A stretch of DNA of 64,000 nt from an uncultured Porphyromonadaceae bacterium (GTDB lineage: Bacteria > Bacteroidota > Bacteroidia > Bacteroidales > Muribaculaceae), in assembly GCA_900541865.1 (NCBI GenBank), contig UQLO01000009.1, forward strand, positions 1 through 64,000, written 5' to 3'. Under the pieces are notes generated by a model, which was not told the origin of the DNA, did no database searches, and saw only the letters and a list, made by a program, of their open reading frames with translations. The position numbers were made by a program, and so were the translations under genes. Shown piece after piece: positions 54,493 through 61,373 of this stretch. The first letter of the stretch is position 1; every line of letters begins with the position of its first letter.

Positions 54493-55247
54493 TTCGCTTT
54501 TGGTTCGTGAAGATATTCGAATTTGCATTTGTATAGGTAGACCAGAACCTGCCAGAAGTCGGTTTGTTCTAGCTCGCGAACGTTGCCGAACAACCCGGCC
54601 GTGGCCACCTCCAGAGTGATCCCCGTCCAGCCCGTTTTATCGTCGGGGCGGCTGCGCTCGGTTGCCTTGAAGATGATACTCAGGTCGAGTGCGCTCCCAT
54701 TGATCTCTATTGGACCGGACTGGATTGCCTGCCAGACGTTACCAAAAAGTTGAGGAGCATGCATGGTCAAAATCATATCAACCTCAGCGTCCGCCGGTAT
54801 GTCGTACATGACGCGGGCTATTTGCTTGCACACCTCCTCGGCGTTGTCCTCGTTGAGCATGCACAACAGAATGCTGCATTCGGTGAACTGGCCCCAAGTC
54901 ATACCGTTTAGCCAATCGCCCGGCCCCTTGTGGCTTCCGTATTCCGGGAGCAAGTTGCGGCACGTGGCGAAACTGAACCGGGGTGGTTTTTCGCCAATGA
55001 CGAATCCCCGCATTACCTCCGCCATGGCGGGGATGCATTCGTCGACGATGGCCTCACAATACTTTGTGAGCGGGATACGCAAACCAAGTAGTTTGCTGAA
55101 AAACCGCACTCTGAAATCATTGATATCGATGGCACCCCCGGCAACATGCATTACCAGACGGATGTACTCGATATATTGCTCGGTATTGAGTTCGTCAACG
55201 CATCCGGGAACCTCTCGCTCGTGCCCTTTGAATTTTACCGTTATCAT
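54489..55247 (-). CDS. Conserved Bacteroidota phage protein, 252 aa
   Basis: A 252-aa protein starting MITVKFKGHEREVPGCVDEL. It begins with a beta strand followed by a helical region (LNTEQYIEYIRLVMHVAGG), and its central region has a Trp/Cys-rich stretch (DWLNGMTWGQFTECSILLCM). Its shape resembles tail assembly or baseplate chaperones. I cannot name a family. Start and stop overlap its neighbours by a base or a few bases, which places it in the tightly coupled head-tail operon. Confidence 0.7.
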   Translation of the reverse strand: MITVKFKGHEREVPGCVDELNTEQYIEYIRLVMHVAGGAIDINDFRVRFFSKLLGLRIPLTKYCEAIVDECIPAMAEVMRGFVIGEKPPRFSFATCRNLLPEYGSHKGPGDWLNGMTWGQFTECSILLCMLNEDNAEEVCKQIARVMYDIPADAEVDMILTMHAPQLFGNVWQAIQSGPIEINGSALDLSIIFKATERSRPDDKTGWTGITLEVATAGLFGNVRELEQTDFWQVLVYLYKCKFEYLHEPKAK

Positions 55248-56197
55248 CAGAACGTCATACCTTTGGTGTGGAGTATCGGGCCGGGCGTGTAGTGCTCGAC
55301 TGGTTTCTCCTCGGAACTACGGAGAGCCGACACTGCGTCCTCGAGCTGGCGGAGGTAGCGGTCGGCATCGGCGCCAAGCGACGCAGCTACGGAGTCGCGG
55401 GCGCTCTTCTCGGCGCGGAGGCGCTGCTGCACCGGCACCTGCTGGTTCACCTGCACTATGCCTTCAGGGAGCACCTCTATCGGGAGACGCTCGACTGCCT
55501 TCTTGATGGCCAGGAGCGCTACGGCTCGGCGGGCGCAGTCGTTCAGCTCGGAGGCATAGGGCTCGTTACTCGCAAGCATCTCTTTGAGCATGTCGCGCCC
55601 CACGGTGGTAACAATACTCGTTTCCTGAGCTTCGCGGATGAGGGGAAGGAGGGTTATGAAGAGCCGGTGACTCCCTATGACGTAGTATTCGTCGAATTCC
55701 TCCTTCGAGCGGAGTAACAGCCCGCTGCGCATTCTGTATTTGGAGCCCTCGATCCAGAACTTGTACTGTCCCGTGTCAAGGGCCTCGATGAGTGCGTCGG
55801 TGAACTCGTATGCCAGACGCTGCACGTTTGCCTCGTCTTTGTACTGCTCCAGAGCGGTCATGCCTTTCTCGTTCTCACCCAGACGGCGGGCGCGACCGTT
55901 GGTATCGTGCTGGGCGTCGAGCGTCGGAATGATTTTAAGCCAGGTGAAGCAAGCCACGGCCCGCTGGAGATACTGAAGCGGGATGGTGCATGATGCCGGG
56001 AAAAACGAACTTGGCTCGCACCCCGATTCGTAGAACGTAGCCAGTGCCGTCGTCACGTCGTTGCCCACTATGGCTGCCACGTCGCGGATGCCCAGCGGGA
56101 GCACGCCTTTCCACAGTTCGTAATCGACGTCACGCATGAATCCTATTGCTGCGGCCAGCTCCTCGGCGCCGCGGCCGTCGCGGTCAAATAATTTCAT
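55247..56197 (-). CDS. Conserved phage protein, possibly DUF6712 family, 316 aa
   Basis: A 316-aa protein, mostly helical (AAIGFMRDVDYELWKGVLPL; PLQYLQRAVACFTWLKIIPT; SHRLFITLLPLIREAQETSI). It resembles the Bacteroidota phage family DUF6712, of unknown role, by overall recognition only. It follows the PLD-like gene and precedes the 252-aa gene, with overlaps at both ends. By position it could be a head-completion or connector protein. It is too helical to be a convincing HK97-fold capsid protein. Confidence 0.6.
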   Translation of the reverse strand: MKLFDRDGRGAEELAAAIGFMRDVDYELWKGVLPLGIRDVAAIVGNDVTTALATFYESGCEPSSFFPASCTIPLQYLQRAVACFTWLKIIPTLDAQHDTNGRARRLGENEKGMTALEQYKDEANVQRLAYEFTDALIEALDTGQYKFWIEGSKYRMRSGLLLRSKEEFDEYYVIGSHRLFITLLPLIREAQETSIVTTVGRDMLKEMLASNEPYASELNDCARRAVALLAIKKAVERLPIEVLPEGIVQVNQQVPVQQRLRAEKSARDSVAASLGADADRYLRQLEDAVSALRSSEEKPVEHYTPGPILHTKGMTF

Positions 56198-56864
56198 CTA
56201 GTTTGAGTTTATATGGGTGCCAATTGTATTTGTCAAGATTGATAACCTTCATCTTGTCGAAAACCTCCTCTTTATAGAACCGGGCCAGGCCCTCGTCGAC
56301 GGTGATGCACATCTGTTCGCTGCGCGGATTGACGTTGAAGTTGGCGCTTCCTTCGGCCACGAAGTCAAACCGGTCGCCAAATCCCGTCATAACCTTGGCG
56401 TGGTTGCGAAGTATACCGACTCTGCCGCCGGTGGGGACCACAACTTCCTTAAGCGCAAGATAGATGTCGATGTTCTTGTACTTGAATAGTTCTCCTATGT
56501 AGAAATCCAATCGGCCGATTAGCCCGGACTCAATCCACCTCTTGATCTGGGCAATGTGCGATGTCGACAGATAGAACGTCTGACACACCAAGTATTCCAG
56601 AGGCTGCTGCTTGAGTATTGCCCGGAGGTAGGCGATGGAGTCGATGTTTCCGTAGGAAAACACGTGGTAGGCGTCGCCTCGGTTGAAGTGCCACGGGAGC
56701 AAATTCTCAAGCTGAAGCTCGGTGACCACTCGTCGCTCAATCTGCTTCGGCCGCAGCTTGTGCGCCTTGGCCGGAGTGTCCTTGTTTGGATCGTCGATTG
56801 CCTCACGGCCGCCCTCGCGCTGTGGGGCGGCCGGTTCGGGCGGTGCTGAAAACAGGTCAAGCAT
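56184..56864 (-). CDS. Phospholipase-D-like domain protein encoded in the phage head region
   Basis: A 226-aa protein. After a charged N-terminus (residues 1-45), the core contains a segment FYLSTSHIAQIKRWIESGLI and, near 153-186, one HKD-like motif: HAKVMTGFGDRFDFVAEGSA followed by NFNVNPRSEQM. This pattern (HxK, then D, then GSxN) is that of PLD-superfamily nucleases. One motif per chain suggests a dimer. The substrate is unknown; DNA is more likely than lipid for a phage protein of this size. It starts inside the end of the portal-like gene and overlaps the 316-aa gene. Confidence 0.8.
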   Translation of the reverse strand: MLDLFSAPPEPAAPQREGGREAIDDPNKDTPAKAHKLRPKQIERRVVTELQLENLLPWHFNRGDAYHVFSYGNIDSIAYLRAILKQQPLEYLVCQTFYLSTSHIAQIKRWIESGLIGRLDFYIGELFKYKNIDIYLALKEVVVPTGGRVGILRNHAKVMTGFGDRFDFVAEGSANFNVNPRSEQMCITVDEGLARFYKEEVFDKMKVINLDKYNWHPYKLKLDEII

Positions 56865-58215
56865 TGGCCTTCACGCGATTTTCGGGGTTGACGTTCTTTT
56901 CGGCCTCTACCACGGTGCGGTATAACCCGACTCGGATATCCGTGCCGGGGTGGTTGGCCTGGATGAACTGCTGGAACGGGGCGCAAAGAACCATATCGGT
57001 CACGGCTGTCTCGGTGGCGTTGTAGACCTTCAGGCTGTAGAGCTTCTCGCTGCCGGAGCCAAGTTTGGTGTCCAGGATTAGATTACTCAATGCCGGGTCG
57101 AGACCGAATCCGGAGGTGGCGGCCGCTTCGGCCTTTTTACAGATTGCTACCTGAGCCTCGATGTAGTCTTTGATTTTTTTGTCGATTGGCGTCACCTTCC
57201 AGCCCTCGAAGTTGTTGGCCTCGGCATTCCAGTACTGACTCGTATGCATAAACTTGCCGGCATTCTTGCGCCCCGTCATACCTTCTGCATATCTTTCCAT
57301 GGCCTCATCCTTGAAGTCTTCGAGCATCTGGGCAGTATAGGTCTCCCCCAGTTGGGCGCACCGGTCGCGGATGGCCTGCTCGGCCTTGTCCCAGTACGAC
57401 TGCGGGCTCTCGATGTGCATCGATATGGCGGAGGCGTTTTCATTGTAGGCTGCCAGAATTCCGGCCAGCGTTCCGGCAAGCTCAATCCATTCGAAAGCGC
57501 CAACAAATCGCGGCACGCTGTAGTAATCCTTGTTGTAAGAGTATATCTGGTAGTATGCCATGCTCACCGGATGCTCGAATGGCTTTGCCGGATTGAAAAG
57601 CGGATATCGGCGGAAATTGTCGGTGGTGGGATTCGGAAAATCACCTACCACTACCTCGGAGGGCGCCGTATCCTCGCCGGCATAGACGAATCGTACCTTG
57701 CGGGCCGGAACGTGCTCGACCTTAGCCAGACGGCCCGGGAGACCGACGCGGGAGGCACGGGTGCGGGTAAACTTAACCCAGAAGCCCTCCAGGTGAACCA
57801 GGTCTATCAGACACCGGTGCATCTCGCGGCGAAAGTCGAAGCTGTCGAGCTCGGCTATGAGTGCCGGGTCGGTAGTCCACTCCCGGTAGAAACGGTTGCC
57901 CTCGCTAGCGTTGCGGTAGAGCTGCGGGCCTTCGCCCCACTGTAGCCCGGCCTTTTTGCCCAGGATGCCCTCCCCGGCATAAAACCGGGATAGAATCCGG
58001 TCTACGTAGCCCGGCATGTCGTCGCCGGGGCCGTAGGGCACAACCCTGCATCCGTAGACGCTGCGGTATTTTTGGAATGTGCCGTAGCCGCCCAGCAGCA
58101 TGCGGCTCGTCGGAGCCCAACCCTCGCCGCCGCTGTGGCGGGCGTTGAGGTTGAATGAGTAGAGGCTACCGTCGGGGGCATTGATAAACCCAAAATTTCC
58201 TGATCTGCGTATCAT
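56857..58215 (-). CDS. Phage portal-like protein
   Basis: A 452-aa protein starting MIRRSGNFGFINAPDGSLYS. The middle contains YSYNKDYYSVPRFVGAFEWI and LAGTLAGILAAYNENASAIS, consistent with the portal wing-stem region, and the later part (VTPIDKKIKDYIEAQVAICK, SGFGLDPALSNLILDTKLGS) resembles the portal clip/crown segment. It would form the DNA entry ring at the capsid vertex. It follows a 97-aa gene and overlaps the PLD-like gene. Call strength is moderate because no diagnostic motif exists for portals. Confidence 0.65.
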   Translation of the reverse strand: MIRRSGNFGFINAPDGSLYSFNLNARHSGGEGWAPTSRMLLGGYGTFQKYRSVYGCRVVPYGPGDDMPGYVDRILSRFYAGEGILGKKAGLQWGEGPQLYRNASEGNRFYREWTTDPALIAELDSFDFRREMHRCLIDLVHLEGFWVKFTRTRASRVGLPGRLAKVEHVPARKVRFVYAGEDTAPSEVVVGDFPNPTTDNFRRYPLFNPAKPFEHPVSMAYYQIYSYNKDYYSVPRFVGAFEWIELAGTLAGILAAYNENASAISMHIESPQSYWDKAEQAIRDRCAQLGETYTAQMLEDFKDEAMERYAEGMTGRKNAGKFMHTSQYWNAEANNFEGWKVTPIDKKIKDYIEAQVAICKKAEAAATSGFGLDPALSNLILDTKLGSGSEKLYSLKVYNATETAVTDMVLCAPFQQFIQANHPGTDIRVGLYRTVVEAEKNVNPENRVKANA

Positions 58216-58219
58216 GGTC

Positions 58220-58513
58220 TTAGTTGAGTTCGGTCGGGATGCCGTCTATCTCCATAATCAACGGCTGCCAGCATACCAGCGGGCGGCCGGTCTCGGTATC
58301 GACGATGAATAACTTTTGCGACGAGTTCGCAATCATCTCGTCGGAGGCTGCTGCGCGAACTCGCGCTTTGGCTATGTAGGCGACGTCGCCGCCGGAGCGG
58401 GTGTCGCGGTTGTACTTGCGGAAACGGATGGCGAACGTGCCCCCCTCTTCACTTATGGCGCGGGCGCGGTGAACCGCGTCGAACACACTTATTTTCTTTT
58501 TATCAGATTCCAT
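58220..58513 (-). CDS. Small phage protein upstream of portal, 97 aa
   Basis: A 97-aa soluble protein (MESDKKKISVFDAVHRARAI at the N-terminus; KLFIVDTETGRPLVCWQPLI in the middle). No family was recognised. Its start overlaps the end of the spanin-like gene by 25 bp, and the portal-like gene begins 4 bp after it. Position suggests a packaging or head-assembly accessory, which is inference. Confidence 0.65.
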   Translation of the reverse strand: MESDKKKISVFDAVHRARAISEEGGTFAIRFRKYNRDTRSGGDVAYIAKARVRAAASDEMIANSSQKLFIVDTETGRPLVCWQPLIMEIDGIPTELN

Positions 58514-58992
58514 AGATTTTCGAGTATGACGTAGACAATGTAGACCAAACCGGCTACCAGCAGCCAGCCACCAATCAGAACTTCGATGCCGGGCCGCGAC
58601 GTCTCTTTTTGTTCCGCAAAAGTGAACTCGCTTCGGCCGGTATGCGTGGCGGCGGAGTAAGAACTCCGAACGTCAAAACGGACGCTGTCGACCGAAGCCC
58701 GGAATCCGGCCAGTCGGGCGACCGATATTGTGTTCCAGGCGTAAACGGTGCGACCTGTGGCGCTGTCGCATTCGACTGTGAGAGTTCCGGTATAAGAGCG
58801 AGTTTTGTGCTCTTCGGCAAGCTCGCCGTAACCTGTGGCCGCTCTGCCGTGCACACTATCCGTACGCATCTCGACTCTGACCGTATCGACGACATAACTT
58901 TGGGTTTTGACTGCGGCATGCTTGCTGCCGCAACCACACAGAGCAAAAGCGCAAAAGGCCAAAATAACCGTGATAACCTCATGCCGGTTCAT
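58489..58992 (-). CDS. Predicted unimolecular spanin (lipoprotein with C-terminal membrane helix)
   Basis: A 167-aa protein with an N-terminal lipoprotein signal (VITVILAFCAFALCGCGSKH; lipobox LCGC, lipidated C21) and a single C-terminal membrane helix (LIGGWLLVAGLVYIVYVILE, then LWNLIKRK). The region between is beta-rich. An outer-membrane lipid anchor plus an inner-membrane helix in one chain is the architecture of u-spanins such as T1 gp11, which fuse the two membranes at lysis. It overlaps the upstream TM coiled-coil gene by 4 bp. The function is inferred from architecture, not similarity. Confidence 0.7.
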   Translation of the reverse strand: MNRHEVITVILAFCAFALCGCGSKHAAVKTQSYVVDTVRVEMRTDSVHGRAATGYGELAEEHKTRSYTGTLTVECDSATGRTVYAWNTISVARLAGFRASVDSVRFDVRSSYSAATHTGRSEFTFAEQKETSRPGIEVLIGGWLLVAGLVYIVYVILENLWNLIKRK

Positions 58993-59315
58993 AGCTTGGT
59001 GACGTCGATGGCCTTGAAGTTAGTGCAACTCGGTGCGAGCTCGCAGCAGCATGTGCGGGCCGCCCGCATAAGGTTTTCCATTTCCCGCATCTGGCGCTTG
59101 AGGCTGCGCTGGTCTTCCTTGATGGAGTTGATTTCGCCCTCCAGACGCGTGCGGTCTTTGTTGAGGTCTTCTATGAGCCCCTGATAGACGGCCTGCACCT
59201 TCTCCATAGCGGACGCCTCCGCCTGCTTGCGGTCGTATTTTATTGTAAATATCCAAGTGGCGCCACCGCCCAAGATGAGCGTGGCCAACGGGATGAGTAT
59301 GTTGATGGTGTCCAT
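58989..59315 (-). CDS. Small membrane protein with coiled coil, lysis-associated candidate
   Basis: A 108-aa protein with an N-terminal membrane helix (ILIPLATLILGGGATWIFTI) followed by a long coiled coil (KVQAVYQGLIEDLNKDRTRL, EGEINSIKEDQRSLKRQM) and a short Cys-rich tail (RTCCCELAPSC). This layout fits an inner-membrane spanin or a holin-associated protein. It is coupled to the u-spanin-like gene and lies just downstream of a strong hairpin, so it probably opens a new transcription unit. Confidence 0.7.
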   Translation of the reverse strand: MDTINILIPLATLILGGGATWIFTIKYDRKQAEASAMEKVQAVYQGLIEDLNKDRTRLEGEINSIKEDQRSLKRQMREMENLMRAARTCCCELAPSCTNFKAIDVTKL

Positions 59316-59381
59316 TGCTGATATCTATTTGCACTGCAAATATCGGCATAGCACCGACGGCTGCGAAGGACAACAGCAAAA

Positions 59382-59409
59382 GGCGGAACAATCTCTCGAT
59401 TGTTCCGCC
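59382..59409 (-). terminator. Strong hairpin, probable terminator
   Basis: GGCGGAACAAT and ATTGTTCCGCC form a perfect 11-bp stem with a 6-nt loop. On the minus strand CTTTTGCTG follows. It separates the non-coding block at 59.4-59.9 kb from the lysis and portal genes downstream. Confidence 0.7.
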
Positions 59410-59411
59410 AA

Positions 59412-59930
59412 CCTAAAACCTATGCTAATTGGCTAACTTATTTTTACCTTAATCGTGTTTAACAAACAATTCAATATAAACCATCAAGCTTTGAGCACTA
59501 TTAATAATAAAAAACCAATCGTGGAGACGGGAGCGACGAAGCTCCAACCCGGTGAGAAGTTATAGCGGCGGGGCATTTACGCCGCCCTGGCGTCTCCGTG
59601 CGTGGGGCCGGACGACAATTGACGTTTCAAAGTGTTATATGGAAATATCCAAAATGGGAGTTTTGTTTGGGCGACCGGCCCCGGTCAAGTGTGAATGGGG
59701 GCAACCCGTGCCTCCGACCGGCCTCCTCTGAGGCTCTGCGTCTGTCTGAACCTTGAATCTAATCCGCCTCGCGGCGGTGCTGTGAATACATATGGCGTTT
59801 TGCCAATCTTGCTTGCGGCAACGGGGGCTTCGACGCCCCAACCTCTGCAGAAATCTTAGTGTACGGCCGGAGCCGGGAATCTCGATCAGCCACGAGGCAT
59901 TTCCGTGGCGGTTTCGTTGCCTGTATCGAG
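59412..59930. other. Non-coding block in the phage
   Basis: About 520 bp without a convincing gene between two leftward phage genes. It includes an AT-rich stretch (59,430-59,515), the structured segment at 59,521-59,599, and a GC-rich remainder. Open frames here on both strands are short, arginine-rich or cysteine-rich, and overlap one another, as expected for chance frames. Confidence 0.6.
59521..59599. ncRNA. Compact structured RNA candidate
   Basis: In this non-coding stretch a 7-bp closing stem GGAGACG/CGTCTCC (59,523-59,529 with 59,591-59,597) encloses two hairpins: GGAGC/GCTCC (59,530-59,534 with 59,541-59,545) and GCGGCG/CGCCGC (59,565-59,570 with 59,580-59,585). On the plus strand CCC at 59,548-59,550 could pair with GGG at 59,571-59,573 as a pseudoknot. 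The strand is not determined, because the stems form on either one. It is not a known ribozyme that I can recognise. Confidence 0.45.
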
Positions 59931-60341
59931 TTAGTCGAGCCCGTGGAACGCACGGTCGGAGTCCGTGTCGCGACCGGCTATGGACACCAGTGCGTCAGTC
60001 ACGATGGCTTCAGCTTCTTCCGACGTCGGGGCGTCTTGCGCGCCCTCTTCGGCGAGTTCGATCTCGTCGAGAATTTCAGAGTAAAGACTCGCGTCGCACT
60101 CACCCAGACGAAGGGTGCGGAGGTCGTCCTTGAGCAGGAACATGATGTGTATGAGCCGGAGGGCCCGGTTGGGTTCGAGAGTTCCGTTGGCGGCGCACTC
60201 GGCAGCCAGTTTCTGGAGGGCCGTGATGGCACTCTGGTAGAGGACGTAGGTTGTCACGGAATCGTTGGCGCGGAGCTCGGCGATTACCTGAAGAGCTCGG
60301 CGGATGACTGTCTCTTTGGGTTCGTTGTTCTTGGTTTCCAT
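59931..60341 (-). CDS. Small phage protein of unknown function, 136 aa
   Basis: A 136-aa acidic, helical protein starting METKNNEPKETVIRRALQVI. Segments VTTYVLYQSAITALQKLAAE and ASLYSEILDEIELAEEGAQD suggest a helical bundle. No motif or family was recognised. It lies 37 bp after the 84-aa membrane-protein gene and before the structured non-coding block. A role in lysis control or packaging is possible by position only. Confidence 0.65.
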   Translation of the reverse strand: METKNNEPKETVIRRALQVIAELRANDSVTTYVLYQSAITALQKLAAECAANGTLEPNRALRLIHIMFLLKDDLRTLRLGECDASLYSEILDEIELAEEGAQDAPTSEEAEAIVTDALVSIAGRDTDSDRAFHGLD

Positions 60342-60378
60342 TTTAGCTTTGGTTTTATTGGTTGTTATTTTTGTGGAT

Positions 60379-60633
60379 TCAGGGCTTGGTGCGGAGGATT
60401 CGCATCGACGGTCGGACGCTTTCGAGTGCGAAGGCAGCCAGGAAGGTGATTGCTCCGGCGCCGTAGAGAAGGTCGTCGCTGAAGGTGAAACCGGCCACGA
60501 AAACGGCGCCGCCGATTACGGATACAAAGGTAGTGAATTTCCGCGAAGTTGCGAATATAATTCCGCGTTTAAGTAGTTTGCTTACACGCGAGGGGCGTTT
60601 TTCAACTGCCGGAGTGAGTGCGAGTGCTTTCAT
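60379..60633 (-). CDS. Small membrane protein, holin candidate, 84 aa
   Basis: An 84-aa protein with a basic N-terminus (PSRVSKLLKRGIIF) and two membrane segments (FVSVIGGAVFVAGFTF and LLYGAGAITFLAAFALE) separated by a short turn with two aspartates. It ends in a basic tail (RPSMRILRTKP). Two helices and this size match class II holins, which would release the lysozyme to the periplasm, but sequence similarity alone does not prove it. Confidence 0.6.
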   Translation of the reverse strand: MKALALTPAVEKRPSRVSKLLKRGIIFATSRKFTTFVSVIGGAVFVAGFTFSDDLLYGAGAITFLAAFALESVRPSMRILRTKP

Positions 60634-60681
60634 CGGGAGGACTGCTTGGCGTTAATAATGTTTATTAATCGGGCACGAAAA

Positions 60682-60757
60682 AGCGCCTGCTTCTCCGTGT
60701 CGCCAAACAGTCCAAATATCATACAGAGCCAATATGTGGATGGAGAACGCAGGCGCT
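60682..60757 (-). terminator. Long-stem hairpin with U-tract
   Basis: AGCGCCTGC-TTCTCC and GGAGAA-C-GCAGGCGCT pair to a 9-bp plus 6-bp stem with a one-base bulge and a loop of about 45 nt. On the minus strand TTTTTCG follows. It is either the terminator of a short RNA begun near 60,840 or an element ahead of the 84-aa gene. Confidence 0.6.
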
Positions 60758-60785
60758 GAATATCGTTGTTTACGGCATAAAAAAT

Positions 60786-60812
60786 GCCCGAATTTCATCG
60801 AGCCTTGCGGGC
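60786..60812 (-). terminator. Hairpin with U-tract
   Basis: GCCCG and CGGGC form a 5-bp stem; on the minus strand it is followed by a T-run (ATTTTTTATG). It lies upstream of the longer hairpin at 60,682-60,757, so the two act in tandem. Confidence 0.5.
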
Positions 60813-60843
60813 CCTGTATTATTATTCTTTCTGTTTGGCACGA

Positions 60844-60851
60844 CAAAGTTA
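60844..60851 (-). promoter_or_regulatory. -7 element in the terminase-downstream spacer
   Basis: TAACTTTG on the minus strand, preceded upstream by a T-run ending in TTTG, but at a spacing of only 12-16 bp. If active, the transcript would begin near 60,838 and run into the tandem hairpins. Confidence 0.45.
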
Positions 60852-61319
60852 CGGCGACTTCTGCAAACAAAAAAAAAAAATAGTTAAGAAATGTTACGAG
60901 TATGCGTTAATTTTACCGACCGCCCGTAAATCTACATTTTTGGGGTTTCGGAGGAAATACGGAAACCGGTGTTTTGGGGCTATTATCACGCTCAAAATCC
61001 ACGAAAAATGCAGTTTCAATGCAGTTTTTTGGGGCTTAATTCGACCAAATCCCGCATATTTAACGAATTAGACGCTCCCGGTGGGTCGGTTTCGTATTTT
61101 GCGTGAACGGGAAGACGGGGCCCGCTCTGCCCTGCCGAAGCAATTACCACACCCCCCAATAGTGAAATGTGAGCCAAATCTTGTTACGCCTGTATCCAAT
61201 GGGGCTGATGATTACGGCATTGACTCTTCGGGCCGGGCGCTTACCCGTCGGCCCGTCGATAAGCCGGCCATAGTTATGTTAAATAAACCCTCGCGAAAAA
61301 ATATGGCGCAGTGCAAAAA

Positions 61320-61352
61320 AAAGACGGCCTATGCATCGCGCACGGGCCGCCC
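61320..61352 (-). terminator. Terminator after terminase large subunit
   Basis: On the minus strand GGCGGCC and GGCCGTC pair (with one G-T pair) around a 15-nt loop and are followed by TTTTTTTTGC. It starts 21 bp after the terL stop codon. Confidence 0.75.
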
Positions 61353-61373
61353 ACACAAGAGTTCCAAGAAAGA

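Larger units (their letters stand above)
60634..61319. other. AT-rich spacer between terL and the small phage genes
   Basis: About 690 bp without a credible gene. It holds the -7 box and tandem hairpins at 60.68-60.85 kb, an A-run (60,869-60,880), and AT-rich sequence to 61,070 with the word ATGCAGTTT repeated around 61,007-61,027. A plus-strand frame of 100 codons (61,081-61,383) looks like chance. Origins, packaging sites and small RNAs are all possible here. Confidence 0.5.

Noticed and set aside
59521..59599. Hammerhead or twister ribozyme
   Set aside because: The hammerhead core (CTGANGA with GAAA) is absent on both strands, and I could not fit the conserved twister bases.
59859..60449. 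Plus-strand frame of 196 codons in the phage
   Set aside because: It overlaps the minus-strand 136-aa gene, opposes the direction of the whole block, and has no motif.
60652..60870. Minus-strand frame of 72 codons
   Set aside because: It runs through the tandem hairpins and the -7 box, so a regulatory reading fits better than coding.
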